Assembly (NCBI GenBank): GCA_009889625.1 | Contig: WTZU01000006.1 | Location: forward strand, 1-55,489 | Reading direction: 5' to 3' | From: Candidatus Hikarchaeia archaeon HikBin5 | GTDB taxonomy: Archaea > Halobacteriota > Halobacteria > Halobacteriales > Hikarchaeaceae | Length of the DNA stretch: 55,489 bases | In this document: positions 9,653-20,032 of the stretch, in pieces | How positions within the stretch are numbered: position 1 is the stretch's first letter | Layout: each line of letters starts with the position of its first letter | Notes under the pieces: model-generated | What the model saw: the letters and a program-made list of their open reading frames with translations, nothing else | What the model was told of the DNA's origin: nothing | Database searches by the model: none | Program-made: the position numbers and the translations under genes

Positions 9653-11323
9653 TCAACATAACCATTTGGAGACATATGGGCCATCTTGGTAATATCCCAA
9701 CTTTTCTTTGTAGTATTCCCTCACACCAACTCCTGCAAGAACTGCAATTTTCTTATAACCCGCATCCGCGGTCATTTGCTCTGCCTTTTCCATCAATGCC
9801 CTACCATACCCCTTGTGCTGGAACCCATCTTTCCATTCACCCGGCCCTATTGTATCCCCTCTAGCTGTGAGGCCTATCTCATTTCCATATACTTTTAATT
9901 CTCGTAAAATACCTGCATCTCTTAATTCCACACGAGCTGGTGTATCCGAGAATCTCAGACGGCAAAAACCAATTAGAATATCTTGCTTAAAATCTTCTAT
10001 ACTAATAAAATTCTCAATCCCTCCTGCTGCTTCATATTCTATTATATCCATTTCAATATCTCGAGGCACCTTTGAATTTAATCCCGCTTCTCTACATCTA
10101 ATACATTTACACGATCTCCCTGTTGATTCTAAATGCTCCAAAGCCAATTGACGAAGATTGGATTTCCACACCCCTGCTTCTATAAAATTAGCTGGAATGT
10201 CTCTCTGAACTCTCTGCAATCTCACGTACCTAGGAATGATGGCTTTAACTTCTGCAACTAGTTTTGCAGCATCTTCATTATCCAATGGTTCGTATTCTTT
10301 CCTTCTCCACATATCATAGGTTCGTGTCCCTTTAACCACTAATGTTGGATATATTTTCAAATAATCTGGCTTCCAAATGGGATCTTCAAACAATCGATGG
10401 AAATCTTCTATCCCCATATCATATGACATTCCAGGTTGCCCCGGCATCATGTGAAATCCCACTTTAAAACCGGAATCTCTTAATCTTTGGTTTGATTCTA
10501 CACTTTCCTTTGTCCCATGACCTCTATGCATTGCATGATTTATATGTTCAAAAGTCGTCTGAACTCCCAATTCAACTTTGGTTCCTCCTAGGGTGAGCAT
10601 ACGATCTATCTGTTCATGATTGCACCAATCCGGTTTAGTTTCAAACGTCATGGCTATGCATCTGATATCCGCAATTTCATTCGTTGAGATCACATCTTCA
10701 AGATACTTAAATTCGGGATTTTCTTGAACAAATTTTCTTCCATTCCCTAGTTCTGGAGCTATCGATAAGTCATAATCATTCATCGCTTCAAGGGCCCGAC
10801 GAACAAACCACTCTTGATAATCTGCAGATCTAGCTGTCATAGTTCCTCCCATAAGGATCAATTCAACTTTATCGACTGGGTGACCAATCTCTCTAAATTG
10901 TTCTAGTCGAAGAGTCACTTGACCATATGGGTCATAGTCATTTTGCTTCCCTCGTGCTGCAGCAGGCTCATGCCCTGTGTAACTCTGAGGAGAAGAAAAT
11001 TCAGAAGCCGGGCCCCCGGGACAAAACAAACATTTCCCATGGGGGCACATGTGTGGAGATGTCATGATAGCAACCGGAGTCACTCCGGATGCAGTTCTAA
11101 TTGGTTTTCGCCGCAGAACTTGCTCCAATTCCCCTCGTACTTCTGGGGGGGCATGATCCAAAATCTCGGTATTCTTTGGAATTTTTGGAGATGAATACTT
11201 AGCACAAATCTTCAATTTCGCCCCCTCGACTTCATTTATTCTCAGACGACCATCTAAAATGAGCTCTATTATCTCATCACAAGTTTTAGAAAAAGCCTCA
11301 ATTTCAGTCGCCTGCGTACTCAT
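9653..11323 (-). CDS. elp3: Elp3-type tRNA uridine(34) 5-carboxymethyl synthase / radical SAM acetyltransferase
   Basis: CPHGKCLFCPGG radical SAM cluster motif plus C-terminal GNAT domain (GYGRALMEKAEQMTADAGYKKIAVLAGVGVREYYKEKLGY). Confidence 0.95.
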   Translation of the reverse strand: MSTQATEIEAFSKTCDEIIELILDGRLRINEVEGAKLKICAKYSSPKIPKNTEILDHAPPEVRGELEQVLRRKPIRTASGVTPVAIMTSPHMCPHGKCLFCPGGPASEFSSPQSYTGHEPAAARGKQNDYDPYGQVTLRLEQFREIGHPVDKVELILMGGTMTARSADYQEWFVRRALEAMNDYDLSIAPELGNGRKFVQENPEFKYLEDVISTNEIADIRCIAMTFETKPDWCNHEQIDRMLTLGGTKVELGVQTTFEHINHAMHRGHGTKESVESNQRLRDSGFKVGFHMMPGQPGMSYDMGIEDFHRLFEDPIWKPDYLKIYPTLVVKGTRTYDMWRRKEYEPLDNEDAAKLVAEVKAIIPRYVRLQRVQRDIPANFIEAGVWKSNLRQLALEHLESTGRSCKCIRCREAGLNSKVPRDIEMDIIEYEAAGGIENFISIEDFKQDILIGFCRLRFSDTPARVELRDAGILRELKVYGNEIGLTARGDTIGPGEWKDGFQHKGYGRALMEKAEQMTADAGYKKIAVLAGVGVREYYKEKLGYYQDGPYVSKWLC

Positions 11324-11363
11324 ATACTATCTGTGTGGTATTGAAACAATTTAGTCTTCACTA

Positions 11364-13277
11364 CTATAATTGCTCCGAGATTGCCCCTATTATTTCATCT
11401 CTAATTATCTGGCGATCGCCCTGGACAAATGAAATTCTCCCATTCAAAATGTTACTCAAATCTATACTATTCTCTTTTCCAACCTTTCTTTTGATATCTT
11501 CACATAGTCTTTTTAAATCAATCATTCCCTTCGATTCTATAAGTAGTTCTGTGTCTCTATTTCCTATTATTATATCTATTGATTCTTCCTCAATTAATCC
11601 CAATAAAAGCAATTCTTCAGGGGGAAATTGATACCTATTTGTAAACTTATCCAAATCAATAGTCGCAATTTTATTTTCTCCAATTACCAAGCGATCTAGG
11701 TGCAGTGAAGCAGTCAAAATTCCCTTTTCCATATTCTCAACAAAATATGCGTTACACCGATTTATTAACTCTAAATTTTCTCCAAAGAGTATGTCCGAAA
11801 TCATCTCTCTCTTGCTACTATTCCTCTGGTAAAACGCCTCAACTGCAATCGATCTATGAATTTTCTTAAGTAACCCTAGTTCATAACCCAAACCATCGGC
11901 CAATTCCGCATATCTCTCCGGAACATCTTCCCAATAACTTATTGCTGGAGTATGTAGGACTTCTTCTCTTTTCTCTGGATCAATTGCCACGGCAATTTCT
12001 ACACCCAAAGACGTCAAATTGATGGATTCTTCCCCTTTTGCAGATTTGACCAATACTTCTGCATATTCTTTTTCATGTTCTGTTTCTATTCCTTTTCCTC
12101 CTACCACAATCCTCTTTCCCCCATATATCTCTATTAATCTCAATCCTTCATACTCTTCGATATTTCCACTCCCTGACACAAATATATACAATGGAATTGG
12201 GTCGTTGTAACGCAACTGGGACTCTAACATTCTAGACGTATCCAAAATAGCAGCACCAATCTCATTTCTATTCGGCTGATATGGGCGCCTTTCAACATAT
12301 CGATGTATTGATTGAATGTGGCCATATTCTTGTTCCACTAGTCGTATAATGGCATGTTCTATCGTCGCACCAGCTATGTACCCATCCACCGTCGTCGGAT
12401 GTCTAATAATAATAGGAGTTGATTCAAAAATGGCCATTCTAATTTCAGTAGCTGCACTCTCTACAATTGAGTAATCTACTAAATTATCTACCACTGGTTC
12501 AAACTGGCCAGGGTGGGATTTTTTATACATGACCTCTGATATTTTTCCTACAACCCTTTCTGCATCATCTCCACCAAGGGCTACAATAGAATCAGATTCT
12601 ACTTGGATATTCCCTCTTCTTAGTTCAACTTTACCCTCTATTCTGACAATATCCCCTACCTTTAATTCCGGATAAACCCTTTTCCCGGCAGATTCAAAAG
12701 CCGAACAAATAATTTTCCCCGATTCATCTTGCATTTCAAAAAGTGTTGGCCCTGTCGTTTGACGAATATCTAAGATTCTTGCATCTATCCTGATATTTTT
12801 ACCTAGTTCCTTTTCTAGCATCTCAATTGGTGTTCCTTGGAACCCCACTCTGTCATCTTTACTTTCCCATTCACTATCTTCTAAAACTTCCCCTATCCGA
12901 TCCCCTGATTCCCCCTTCCTTTCGCCATCCGACAGGCATCCTCTAAATTCATTTTCATTTTGGCGAATTGACCAACCTAGATCAATTTTTCCCACTTCTC
13001 GAATTGATTTCACTTTGACATAAACAATATCTCCCTTTTCCCAACCTAAACTTTCCAATCTTTGTTTTAATTCATTTCTATGCAAGAGTCCTGTAACTTT
13101 ATCATTCAGCTTGACAAATACACCAAAATCTGCTATTCCATCAACTTCTCCTTGGTAATATCGTCCCAGAACCAACTGCTCCGAACTATCTCCTTCAAAT
13201 TCAAAAAACACATCTTCAGCGTGACTTGGGCATATATTCCCCTCTGCAGGAATGCCACAAATAATACAAGTATCCAT
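11364..13277 (-). CDS. DHH-family RecJ-like protein with N-terminal zinc finger, S1 and OB domains
   Basis: CIICGIPAEGNICPSH, S1-like LVLGRYYQGEVDGIADFGVFVKLNDKVTGLLHRNEL, OB-like MQDESGKIICSAF, DHH-like C-terminal half. Confidence 0.75.
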   Translation of the reverse strand: MDTCIICGIPAEGNICPSHAEDVFFEFEGDSSEQLVLGRYYQGEVDGIADFGVFVKLNDKVTGLLHRNELKQRLESLGWEKGDIVYVKVKSIREVGKIDLGWSIRQNENEFRGCLSDGERKGESGDRIGEVLEDSEWESKDDRVGFQGTPIEMLEKELGKNIRIDARILDIRQTTGPTLFEMQDESGKIICSAFESAGKRVYPELKVGDIVRIEGKVELRRGNIQVESDSIVALGGDDAERVVGKISEVMYKKSHPGQFEPVVDNLVDYSIVESAATEIRMAIFESTPIIIRHPTTVDGYIAGATIEHAIIRLVEQEYGHIQSIHRYVERRPYQPNRNEIGAAILDTSRMLESQLRYNDPIPLYIFVSGSGNIEEYEGLRLIEIYGGKRIVVGGKGIETEHEKEYAEVLVKSAKGEESINLTSLGVEIAVAIDPEKREEVLHTPAISYWEDVPERYAELADGLGYELGLLKKIHRSIAVEAFYQRNSSKREMISDILFGENLELINRCNAYFVENMEKGILTASLHLDRLVIGENKIATIDLDKFTNRYQFPPEELLLLGLIEEESIDIIIGNRDTELLIESKGMIDLKRLCEDIKRKVGKENSIDLSNILNGRISFVQGDRQIIRDEIIGAISEQL

Positions 13278-13349
13278 TTTATGTCTTCATATATGCGTAT
13301 TGGGAATAAAACGGTTCTTAGACTCACACCAGTCATTTCTATATCTGTC

Positions 13350-13592
13350 TTATGTTAGCAATTTTATTTTTTGTTCTATCTCTTCACCTCCTCCTTCGGA
13401 CACAGCAATCTCGATCTTATTACCTTCCCCATCTTCAAAACACAATTTAATTCTATCTTTTCCAAATCTCCTCACTTCCGTTCTAGTCACATCAAAAACT
13501 TTCACAGTAGTTGATTTATCTGGTGCCCCTACATTTCTAATCGCCCCATTTTTAATTTCCACCGAGAAATTTTCTATATCTATCACTATCAT
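13350..13592 (-). CDS. hypothetical 80-aa beta-rich protein
   Basis: Small ORF in same-strand series between recJ-like and YIP1 genes. Confidence 0.55.
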   Translation of the reverse strand: MIVIDIENFSVEIKNGAIRNVGAPDKSTTVKVFDVTRTEVRRFGKDRIKLCFEDGEGNKIEIAVSEGGGEEIEQKIKLLT

Positions 13593-13638
13593 ATACTAAA
13601 CTGACCTTTGATGGTCATTACTAATTAACCTATCTGGG

Positions 13639-14169
13639 TTATGACAGCAAATGCCCCATTGATGACACACCTCTGAATACATACCCAAAAATAATTATTG
13701 CTGGTACTGAGGCAACCAATATCGCCCTCACCAAAGAAATATTGTGCACTTCTCTCAATCCAATTACTAATAATAATGAACCATATGCTGCACACACAAT
13801 TCGTAAGGCAGGGATTGTGAACCCTGCAAAAACACAAGGTGCAATTGAATATCCTATAACTTGGACAGTGGCTCCTATACCTCTCCTATTTTCAACAAAA
13901 AGACGTAACAATAAAGTTTGAATTGCAGCAACGATGTGGAGTAGGATGGGTGTAATTATCAGCACAGCAATCCCTAAGGAAATAAAATAATACCTGGTAT
14001 CAATTAACATAAGTCTAGATCCTTCTTCCAATGCTATTACTCCCATCGCAAATATCAGACCATTAGATTGCCTTCCACTCTCAACACGCTCATTAAAAAA
14101 TATACCCGGATGGGCCATCACTGCAGTCCAATCCGCAACCCATTTCTGTGATAATTTCAATAAATTCAA
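13639..14169 (-). CDS. YIP1-family membrane protein
   Basis: WTAVMAHPGIFFNE start and multiple TM helices with YIP1-like GYSIAPCVFAGF. Confidence 0.7.
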   Translation of the reverse strand: MNLLKLSQKWVADWTAVMAHPGIFFNERVESGRQSNGLIFAMGVIALEEGSRLMLIDTRYYFISLGIAVLIITPILLHIVAAIQTLLLRLFVENRRGIGATVQVIGYSIAPCVFAGFTIPALRIVCAAYGSLLLVIGLREVHNISLVRAILVASVPAIIIFGYVFRGVSSMGHLLS

Positions 14170-14212
14170 TTTCTATCGTATAGCATTCTCCCAACTTAGT
14201 TTAAAAAAATTT

Positions 14213-16474
14213 CTATTGGAATGCCATCTCTGCTTCCTGATCTTCTTCTTTAACAACATCCAAGCGTTTTCCCAATTTTGTCTCTATCTCTTGATAGTAT
14301 TCTATTACTTCCTCATCTACACTAGGAGTAATTTTTTCTAGTGCTTTATCGAAATATTCCTGCGTAATTCTAATATTTCCAACCGATTCTGGAATGTCTT
14401 CTATATTTACAGAGTTTATGTATTCTCTACCTGCCTCTGAAGCTGCTTCTCGGCATATTGCCGCAATATCTGCCCCATTATATCCTTCCGTTTTTGATGC
14501 CAATTGGCCCAAATCAATATCATCTGCCATTGGTTTCTCCGCAGTATGGATTTCAAAAATCGTTCTCCGGGCCGATTCATCTGGCATTGGAATGTGTACT
14601 TGGAAATCAAATCTACCTGGTCTTAACAATGCAGAATCAATTAAATCTGGTCGATTAGTTGTTGCTATCACCACTACATTTTCTAACTCTTCCAACCCAT
14701 TCATTTCTGTCAACAGCTGACTTACTACTCTCTCTGAAACTCCAGAATCTCCTGTATTTTTGCCCCTCTGTGTCGCAATAGAATCAATCTCATCAAAGAA
14801 AATAACCACTGGGGCATTTTGACGAGCCTTGGCAAAAATTTCTCTAACTCCTTTTTCAGACTCTCCTACATATTTGTTGAGCAGCTCTGGACCTTTTATA
14901 GAAATAAAATTCGCTTCTGATTCATTAGCAACAGCCTTTGCCAATAATGTCTTTCCAGTCCCAGGTGGTCCATATAGTAAAATTCCAGATGCCGAATCTA
15001 ATCCTAATGTGTCAAACACTTCTGGATATTTTAGTGGCCATTGAACTGCCTCTCTCAATCTTTGTTTGGTCGAATCTAGTCCTCCTATGTCCTCCCATAG
15101 GATGTCTGGCACCTCCACGAATACCTCTCTCAGTGCTGATGGTTCAATCCCAACCAATGCATTTCTTAGATCTTCATTTTTTATTTGGAGATTTTCTAAA
15201 ACTTCAGCAGGTATTTCTTCAGCCTCCAAATCTAGTTCAGGACGTACACGCCTTAGTGCATTCATAGCTGCCTCTCTAGCAAGAGATTCTAAATCTGATC
15301 CAACAAATCCGTGTGTTTTATCTGCATATTGATCTAGTTCAATATCTTCTTCCAATGGCATTCCTCTAGTATGGACTTGTAATATTTCCAATCTCCCTTC
15401 TCTACTAGGGACTCCAATTTCAATTTCCCGATCAAATCTCCCCCCTCGACGCAATGCCGGATCAATCGCATTCACACGATTGGTCGCGGCTATGACTACA
15501 ACCTGCCCTCTCTCTTCCAATCCATCCATCAGAGTAAGTAACTGGGCAACAACACGCCGTTCTACATCCCCACTAGCTTCTGCCCTTCGAGGTGCAATTG
15601 AATCTATTTCATCTAAAAAAACTATAGATGGCCCCTGCTCCTCTGCTTCTTCGAAGACTTGCCTTAATTGCTCTTCACTCTCTCCATAGTATTTGGACAT
15701 AATCTCTGGCCCTGAAATGGAGATAAAGTGAGCATCAATCTCATTAGCAACAGCCTGAGCGATCAATGTTTTCCCCGTCCCGGGAGGGCCATGTAACAAT
15801 ACACCTTTGGGCGGTTCGATTCCCAGGCGTTGGAATAGTTCCGGATGTCTCATTGGGAGCTCTATCATTTCCCTAATCTGATCTAGTTCATCAGATAATC
15901 CTCCTATATCTTCATATGTTATGTCTGGAACCTCCTGCAATTTTGATTTAATCTCTTTGTCTATTGAAAATTTTATTTTTGTTTTATCCGTGATTTGAAC
16001 TGGTCCCTTTGGCTTCGCCGAAGCAATAACTACTGGTATTCTCATCCCCGTTTGGAAAATACTGAAATTGATGGGTACTGTTTGACCCACACTAACTGCT
16101 CTCCCCCGTAAGCGTGCCCCTATCATTTGCTCAATTTGTGTAAAATCCCCTCCAATTATTCTAACATGCTTTGGAATAGTTGTATCTACACTTTCCGCTT
16201 CTTTAACTTCTATTTTTTCAACCTTTACTTTTTCATCAATCCCCACGTTAGCCGCGTGTCTCAATCCCCCGTCCATTCGAATAATTTTTAGACCTATGTC
16301 ATTCGAATACCCTGGAAATACCTTTCCCACCACTGGGTTTTTTGAAGTTTCCGAACCTTCTATGGAGACATAATCTCCTTCTTGTATTCCTAAGTCTGAG
16401 AAATTTTCTCGGCCAATAAATACTAGGCCTTTACCTGCATCTTTCTGGGGCACTTGTTTTACAGTAAACTCCAT
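14213..16474 (-). CDS. cdc48: Cdc48/VCP-type AAA+ ATPase
   Basis: N-domain plus two AAA modules ([34 protein letters not shown]; both with [18 protein letters not shown] Walker B). Confidence 0.97.
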   Translation of the reverse strand: MEFTVKQVPQKDAGKGLVFIGRENFSDLGIQEGDYVSIEGSETSKNPVVGKVFPGYSNDIGLKIIRMDGGLRHAANVGIDEKVKVEKIEVKEAESVDTTIPKHVRIIGGDFTQIEQMIGARLRGRAVSVGQTVPINFSIFQTGMRIPVVIASAKPKGPVQITDKTKIKFSIDKEIKSKLQEVPDITYEDIGGLSDELDQIREMIELPMRHPELFQRLGIEPPKGVLLHGPPGTGKTLIAQAVANEIDAHFISISGPEIMSKYYGESEEQLRQVFEEAEEQGPSIVFLDEIDSIAPRRAEASGDVERRVVAQLLTLMDGLEERGQVVVIAATNRVNAIDPALRRGGRFDREIEIGVPSREGRLEILQVHTRGMPLEEDIELDQYADKTHGFVGSDLESLAREAAMNALRRVRPELDLEAEEIPAEVLENLQIKNEDLRNALVGIEPSALREVFVEVPDILWEDIGGLDSTKQRLREAVQWPLKYPEVFDTLGLDSASGILLYGPPGTGKTLLAKAVANESEANFISIKGPELLNKYVGESEKGVREIFAKARQNAPVVIFFDEIDSIATQRGKNTGDSGVSERVVSQLLTEMNGLEELENVVVIATTNRPDLIDSALLRPGRFDFQVHIPMPDESARRTIFEIHTAEKPMADDIDLGQLASKTEGYNGADIAAICREAASEAGREYINSVNIEDIPESVGNIRITQEYFDKALEKITPSVDEEVIEYYQEIETKLGKRLDVVKEEDQEAEMAFQ

Positions 16475-16617
16475 TTTTATCCTTCATGTTATGATCCATT
16501 TATCTAATATATAAATATTACGATTAAAAAACGTGCCACTGCGTATAGTTAATAAATTAAAGCTTGTTTTGCGGTCCCACCCCTTGCCCATCTCCCCTCT
16601 CGTTTTAAATCTAATAT

Positions 16618-17412
16618 TTATTGGGGAAATCCTCCCGAAACAACTTCGTCCCTGTATTTTTTAATCGCATTTGATATTTCCATCTTTGCGTTGCCAAATT
16701 TCTTAGCAAATGGGGGCGCAGAATCTGAGAGTCCAATAACGTCATCTACTACTAAAACTTGTCCACATGTATGTGGGCCTGCTCCTATCCCTATTGTGGG
16801 TATTTCTAATTCATTTGTAATTTCTTCAGCAACGTCCGAAGGAATATGTTCTAATACTATTGAAAAGGCTCCTGCATCCTGGTGTTTCAGAGCAATTTCC
16901 TTTATATCTTGTGCACTTTCGGCATCGGTACCTTGCTGATGATATCCCCCCATCTGCCGAATTCTCTGAGGTACTAATCCCACATGAGCCATGACTGGTA
17001 TTCCTAGATCAACTAGTCTTTTTGTAATAGAAATTGTATGCATTCCACTCTCTATTTTCACCGCATCGGCACCTCCAAATTTCAACATTTTTCCCGCATT
17101 CATAATATCCGCCGAATCATCTACCCCTACTGACAGAAACGGAAGATCAGTTACAACTAGGGCGCTTTTGACTCCCCGAACCACAGCAGCTGTATGACTA
17201 ATCATTTCTTCTACTGTCACCGGGAGGGTTGTTTCATACCCTAGTGCTGTATTTCCTACACTATCTCCCACGAGAATGATGTCTATTCCTACTTCTTCTG
17301 CTATCCTGGCTATTGACTTATTATACGCAGTTAACATAGTAATCGGGGGTCCGTTTTTCCCCCACTCCCTGATTTCCGGAACTGTCGGCATATTTTGAAT
17401 TGGGGTAGCCAC
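16618..17412 (-). CDS. panB: 3-methyl-2-oxobutanoate hydroxymethyltransferase
   Basis: ITMLTAYNKSIARIAEEVGIDIILVGDSVGNTALGYETTLPVTVEEMISHTAAV...GIGAGPHTCGQVLVVDD. Confidence 0.95.
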   Translation of the reverse strand: MATPIQNMPTVPEIREWGKNGPPITMLTAYNKSIARIAEEVGIDIILVGDSVGNTALGYETTLPVTVEEMISHTAAVVRGVKSALVVTDLPFLSVGVDDSADIMNAGKMLKFGGADAVKIESGMHTISITKRLVDLGIPVMAHVGLVPQRIRQMGGYHQQGTDAESAQDIKEIALKHQDAGAFSIVLEHIPSDVAEEITNELEIPTIGIGAGPHTCGQVLVVDDVIGLSDSAPPFAKKFGNAKMEISNAIKKYRDEVVSGGFPQ

Positions 17413-17495
17413 AGGTTAAACATGTTCATATTTTAAAATAGATTTCTTTTTCCAACTCCTTTTGTTTAAATCATATAGAGATACATTATTAATAT

Positions 17496-18425
17496 ATGCA
17501 TGGAAATTTGGAATCTGGCAAGGGAGTTGCCAACACTTTAATCTCTGATCTTGATGACCTATTATTTTCCACCGTCTCATTTCTCCCCTTTCCAGGAACC
17601 TTGAATCTCAATCAAATTCGACCTATTCCTTCTCTAACTTCTACTGTGGTATATGATGTAAAAAATACTTTGGATAATTGTGAAGGAATTGAACTGACTC
17701 CTTGCTCTATCAGTGGAATCAAATCTGCCCTAATCCGCCCATTGGCAGATAACTATCCAAAATCTAAATTTGAATTCGTCGCACCAATCTCTCTGAGAAA
17801 ACTATTCTCTCTCCACGATGGGGATGTGGTTTCCATTTCCCCCCCGGATGATCTCTGGCATTATGATTTAAGAGCTGATTTGGATTATATAGATAATTTC
17901 GATGGCGTGATCTTTGATTTAGATGGAACTCTCACAGATCTCGATGTGAATTGGAACTCAGTCAGAACTGAAATAAGCGGCCTTTTTCCACCTTCAATTG
18001 ATCCTTTCTCCCGAAGGCCAAATAAGAATGACCACACTCCCATTTATGAACTCGCCCAGAAACATGGTCTCTACGAAGATCTACTTGATCTGCTAGCTTC
18101 GCATGAATTTGACGGCACAAAAAATGCAGAACCCTTGCCCTTGGTAAATGCCCTTGGAAATCTAGATTGTCCCATTGGCCTGTGCACCAAAAATTCACAC
18201 CTCGCTTCTCAGGAAATAGCTGAAAAATTCAATATACATTTCGATTCTCTCATTACTAGAGAATCCACATTCGAGGACAAACCAAATCCTTTCCCATTAC
18301 AAAAATGTATTGAAGAATTGGGATTATCTCCTGGAAATACATTATTTATAGGAAATGAAAAAACAGATGCAGAAACTGCATATAGAGCAGGGACAAGTTT
18401 CTTGCAAGTCAGTCAATTCTATTAA
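17496..18425 (+). CDS. Fusion: CTP-dependent riboflavin kinase-like (DUF120) domain + HAD phosphatase
   Basis: N-half: FPGTLNLNQI...FEFVAPISLRKLFSLHDGDVVSI (archaeal riboflavin kinase pattern). C-half: DGVIFDLDGTLTDLDVNW (HAD motif I), GLCTKNS (II), TLFIGNEKTDAETAYRAG (IV). Confidence 0.82.
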   Translation: MHGNLESGKGVANTLISDLDDLLFSTVSFLPFPGTLNLNQIRPIPSLTSTVVYDVKNTLDNCEGIELTPCSISGIKSALIRPLADNYPKSKFEFVAPISLRKLFSLHDGDVVSISPPDDLWHYDLRADLDYIDNFDGVIFDLDGTLTDLDVNWNSVRTEISGLFPPSIDPFSRRPNKNDHTPIYELAQKHGLYEDLLDLLASHEFDGTKNAEPLPLVNALGNLDCPIGLCTKNSHLASQEIAEKFNIHFDSLITRESTFEDKPNPFPLQKCIEELGLSPGNTLFIGNEKTDAETAYRAGTSFLQVSQFY

Positions 18426-19696
18426 TCAAATCTATGGTCTATACTTTTAGCATGTCCGTCCAATCCTTCAGACATAGCAATCGTGGTCACAACGTTTCTA
18501 ATTTTTTCCAGCGCCTCTTTATCCAATCTTTGGATCGTTGAAATTTTAATAAACGTATCTATTGATACTCCTCCTGTAATTCGGGCACCTTGATTGGTAG
18601 GTAAAATGTGATTAGTACCTGATGCATAATCTCCAGCTGCAACCGGGGCATAAGTCCCTAAAAAGATACTTCCTGCACTGCCAATTTTTTCCAATACTAA
18701 TTTCTCATTCTTTTCCGATGTTTGGATAGAAAGATGTTCTGGAGCATACTCTTCTGCAAATTCGGCCGCATCTTCTATACTATTGGCTACAAAAATCCCA
18801 CTGTATGGCTTACTTAAACTTTGATCTATTATTTCTTTCCTACATAGTAATTCAGTTTGAATTTCTATCTCCTCTGCAACCTTCTTTGATAATTCCATAC
18901 TATTTGTTACCAATAATGCAGCCACATTCACATCATGTTCAGCTTGTGCAACCAAATCCGAAGCAACAATCTCTGGCTTAGCAGTCGAATCTGCAATAAT
19001 CAAGATTTCACTTGTGCCTGCAATAAATTCTATATCTACGTCATCTCTAACTTCTTTCTTAGCCGTGGCGACCCAATGATTACCTGGGCCTATAATTTTA
19101 TCAACTGGCTCAATCGTTTTCGTACCGTATGCAAGTGCCGCAATACCCTGCGCCCCGCCAGCTGCATATATCTTGTCCACGCCTGCAATATATGCAGCAG
19201 CTAGCGTCACTTGGTTCAATGACTTTGCAGCCGGGGTAACCATAGAAATATGCCCGACACCTGCAACTTTCGCTGGGATCACTGCCATTAATACACTAGA
19301 TGGGTATGATGCAGTTCCACCTGGCACGTATACACCAATTTTATTTATCGCTCGGAACCTTTGTCCCATCTCCCTCCCATCGAAATTTTCGATCCAATCT
19401 TCTCTCAATTGTCTCACGTGAAACGCCTCAATATTTTCTGCAGCTGATTTTATCGATAGTTTTATTTCTTCATCAATATCCTCATATGCCAATCTGGCCT
19501 TCTCTGTAATGTCTATATCTTCCAATTCTACATTATCAAATTCTAAAGCATATCTCCTTAGCGCCACGTCCCCCTCTTCTCTCACATTATTAATTATATT
19601 TCTAACTGATTCTCGTATTTCCTGATTTACTTGATACCGTTTGAGTATAACTTCGCGTTGATCCTCTTCCATCTCGTCTAGGTATCTTATCTGCAT
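18422..19696 (-). CDS. hisD: histidinol dehydrogenase
   Basis: VYVPGGTASYPSSVLMAVIPAKVAGV, AGGAQGIAALAYGT, GPGNHWVATAKKEV, EFIAGTSEILIIAD; probable start MQIRYLDEMEE. Confidence 0.95.
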   Translation of the reverse strand: MQIRYLDEMEEDQREVILKRYQVNQEIRESVRNIINNVREEGDVALRRYALEFDNVELEDIDITEKARLAYEDIDEEIKLSIKSAAENIEAFHVRQLREDWIENFDGREMGQRFRAINKIGVYVPGGTASYPSSVLMAVIPAKVAGVGHISMVTPAAKSLNQVTLAAAYIAGVDKIYAAGGAQGIAALAYGTKTIEPVDKIIGPGNHWVATAKKEVRDDVDIEFIAGTSEILIIADSTAKPEIVASDLVAQAEHDVNVAALLVTNSMELSKKVAEEIEIQTELLCRKEIIDQSLSKPYSGIFVANSIEDAAEFAEEYAPEHLSIQTSEKNEKLVLEKIGSAGSIFLGTYAPVAAGDYASGTNHILPTNQGARITGGVSIDTFIKISTIQRLDKEALEKIRNVVTTIAMSEGLDGHAKSIDHRFD

Positions 19697-19809
19697 ATGC
19701 CTTATTGGATCTCTATGTGAAAAACCATTTCTACCTTTTCCTTCGCACACGCGCTTCTGTATTCCAACATAGTTATTTTCTATTTAAAATATCTCCCAGA
19801 AACTAACCT

Positions 19810-19950
19810 CCAACATCATAGCTTGGCATCACGCCGCCTCAGCTGGAAGACCCTGTTCCGGGATCTGTAGCGTACCGGGGTTCTCCGTATTTTCATCGTG
19901 TCCATTTTAGACAAACTCCAATGGGGACTTCGGAACGCATTCTAACCGTG
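19810..19950. ncRNA. candidate structured non-coding RNA or structured leader, unassigned
   Basis: GC-rich block in an otherwise AT-rich hisD/OCD intergenic region without an ORF; hairpin GCT-GGA-AGACCC-TGTTCC-GGG(A)TCT-GT-AGC and GGCATCACGCC; TATA-like TATTTAAAATAT about 20-30 nt before its left edge. Strand uncertain. Confidence 0.4.
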
Positions 19951-20032
19951 GCACTTTCTCAAGTTAAATCCTTCCTTTCCATGAATCTCTCTCACCCCTT
20001 ACTTTTTACTCTATTAACGACAATCTTCGCAT

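Noticed and set aside
14394-15689. Multiple + strand ORFs antisense to cdc48 (e.g. 14394..14720, 14938..15267, 15480..15689)
   Set aside because: Shadow ORFs opposite a strongly conserved AAA+ gene; no family signature.
16560-16617. C-rich intergenic patch downstream of panB as a small RNA
   Set aside because: Short, no stable paired structure or sRNA box motifs by eye; may be a pyrimidine-rich 3' region consistent with the strand skew.
19810-19950. Calling this element RNase P RNA, SRP RNA, C/D box sRNA or an intron-containing tRNA
   Set aside because: Fragments resembling CR elements or C/D boxes exist on the minus strand, but order, spacing and full cores are missing; no SRP helix 8 motif and no tRNA T-loop. 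Left as unassigned.
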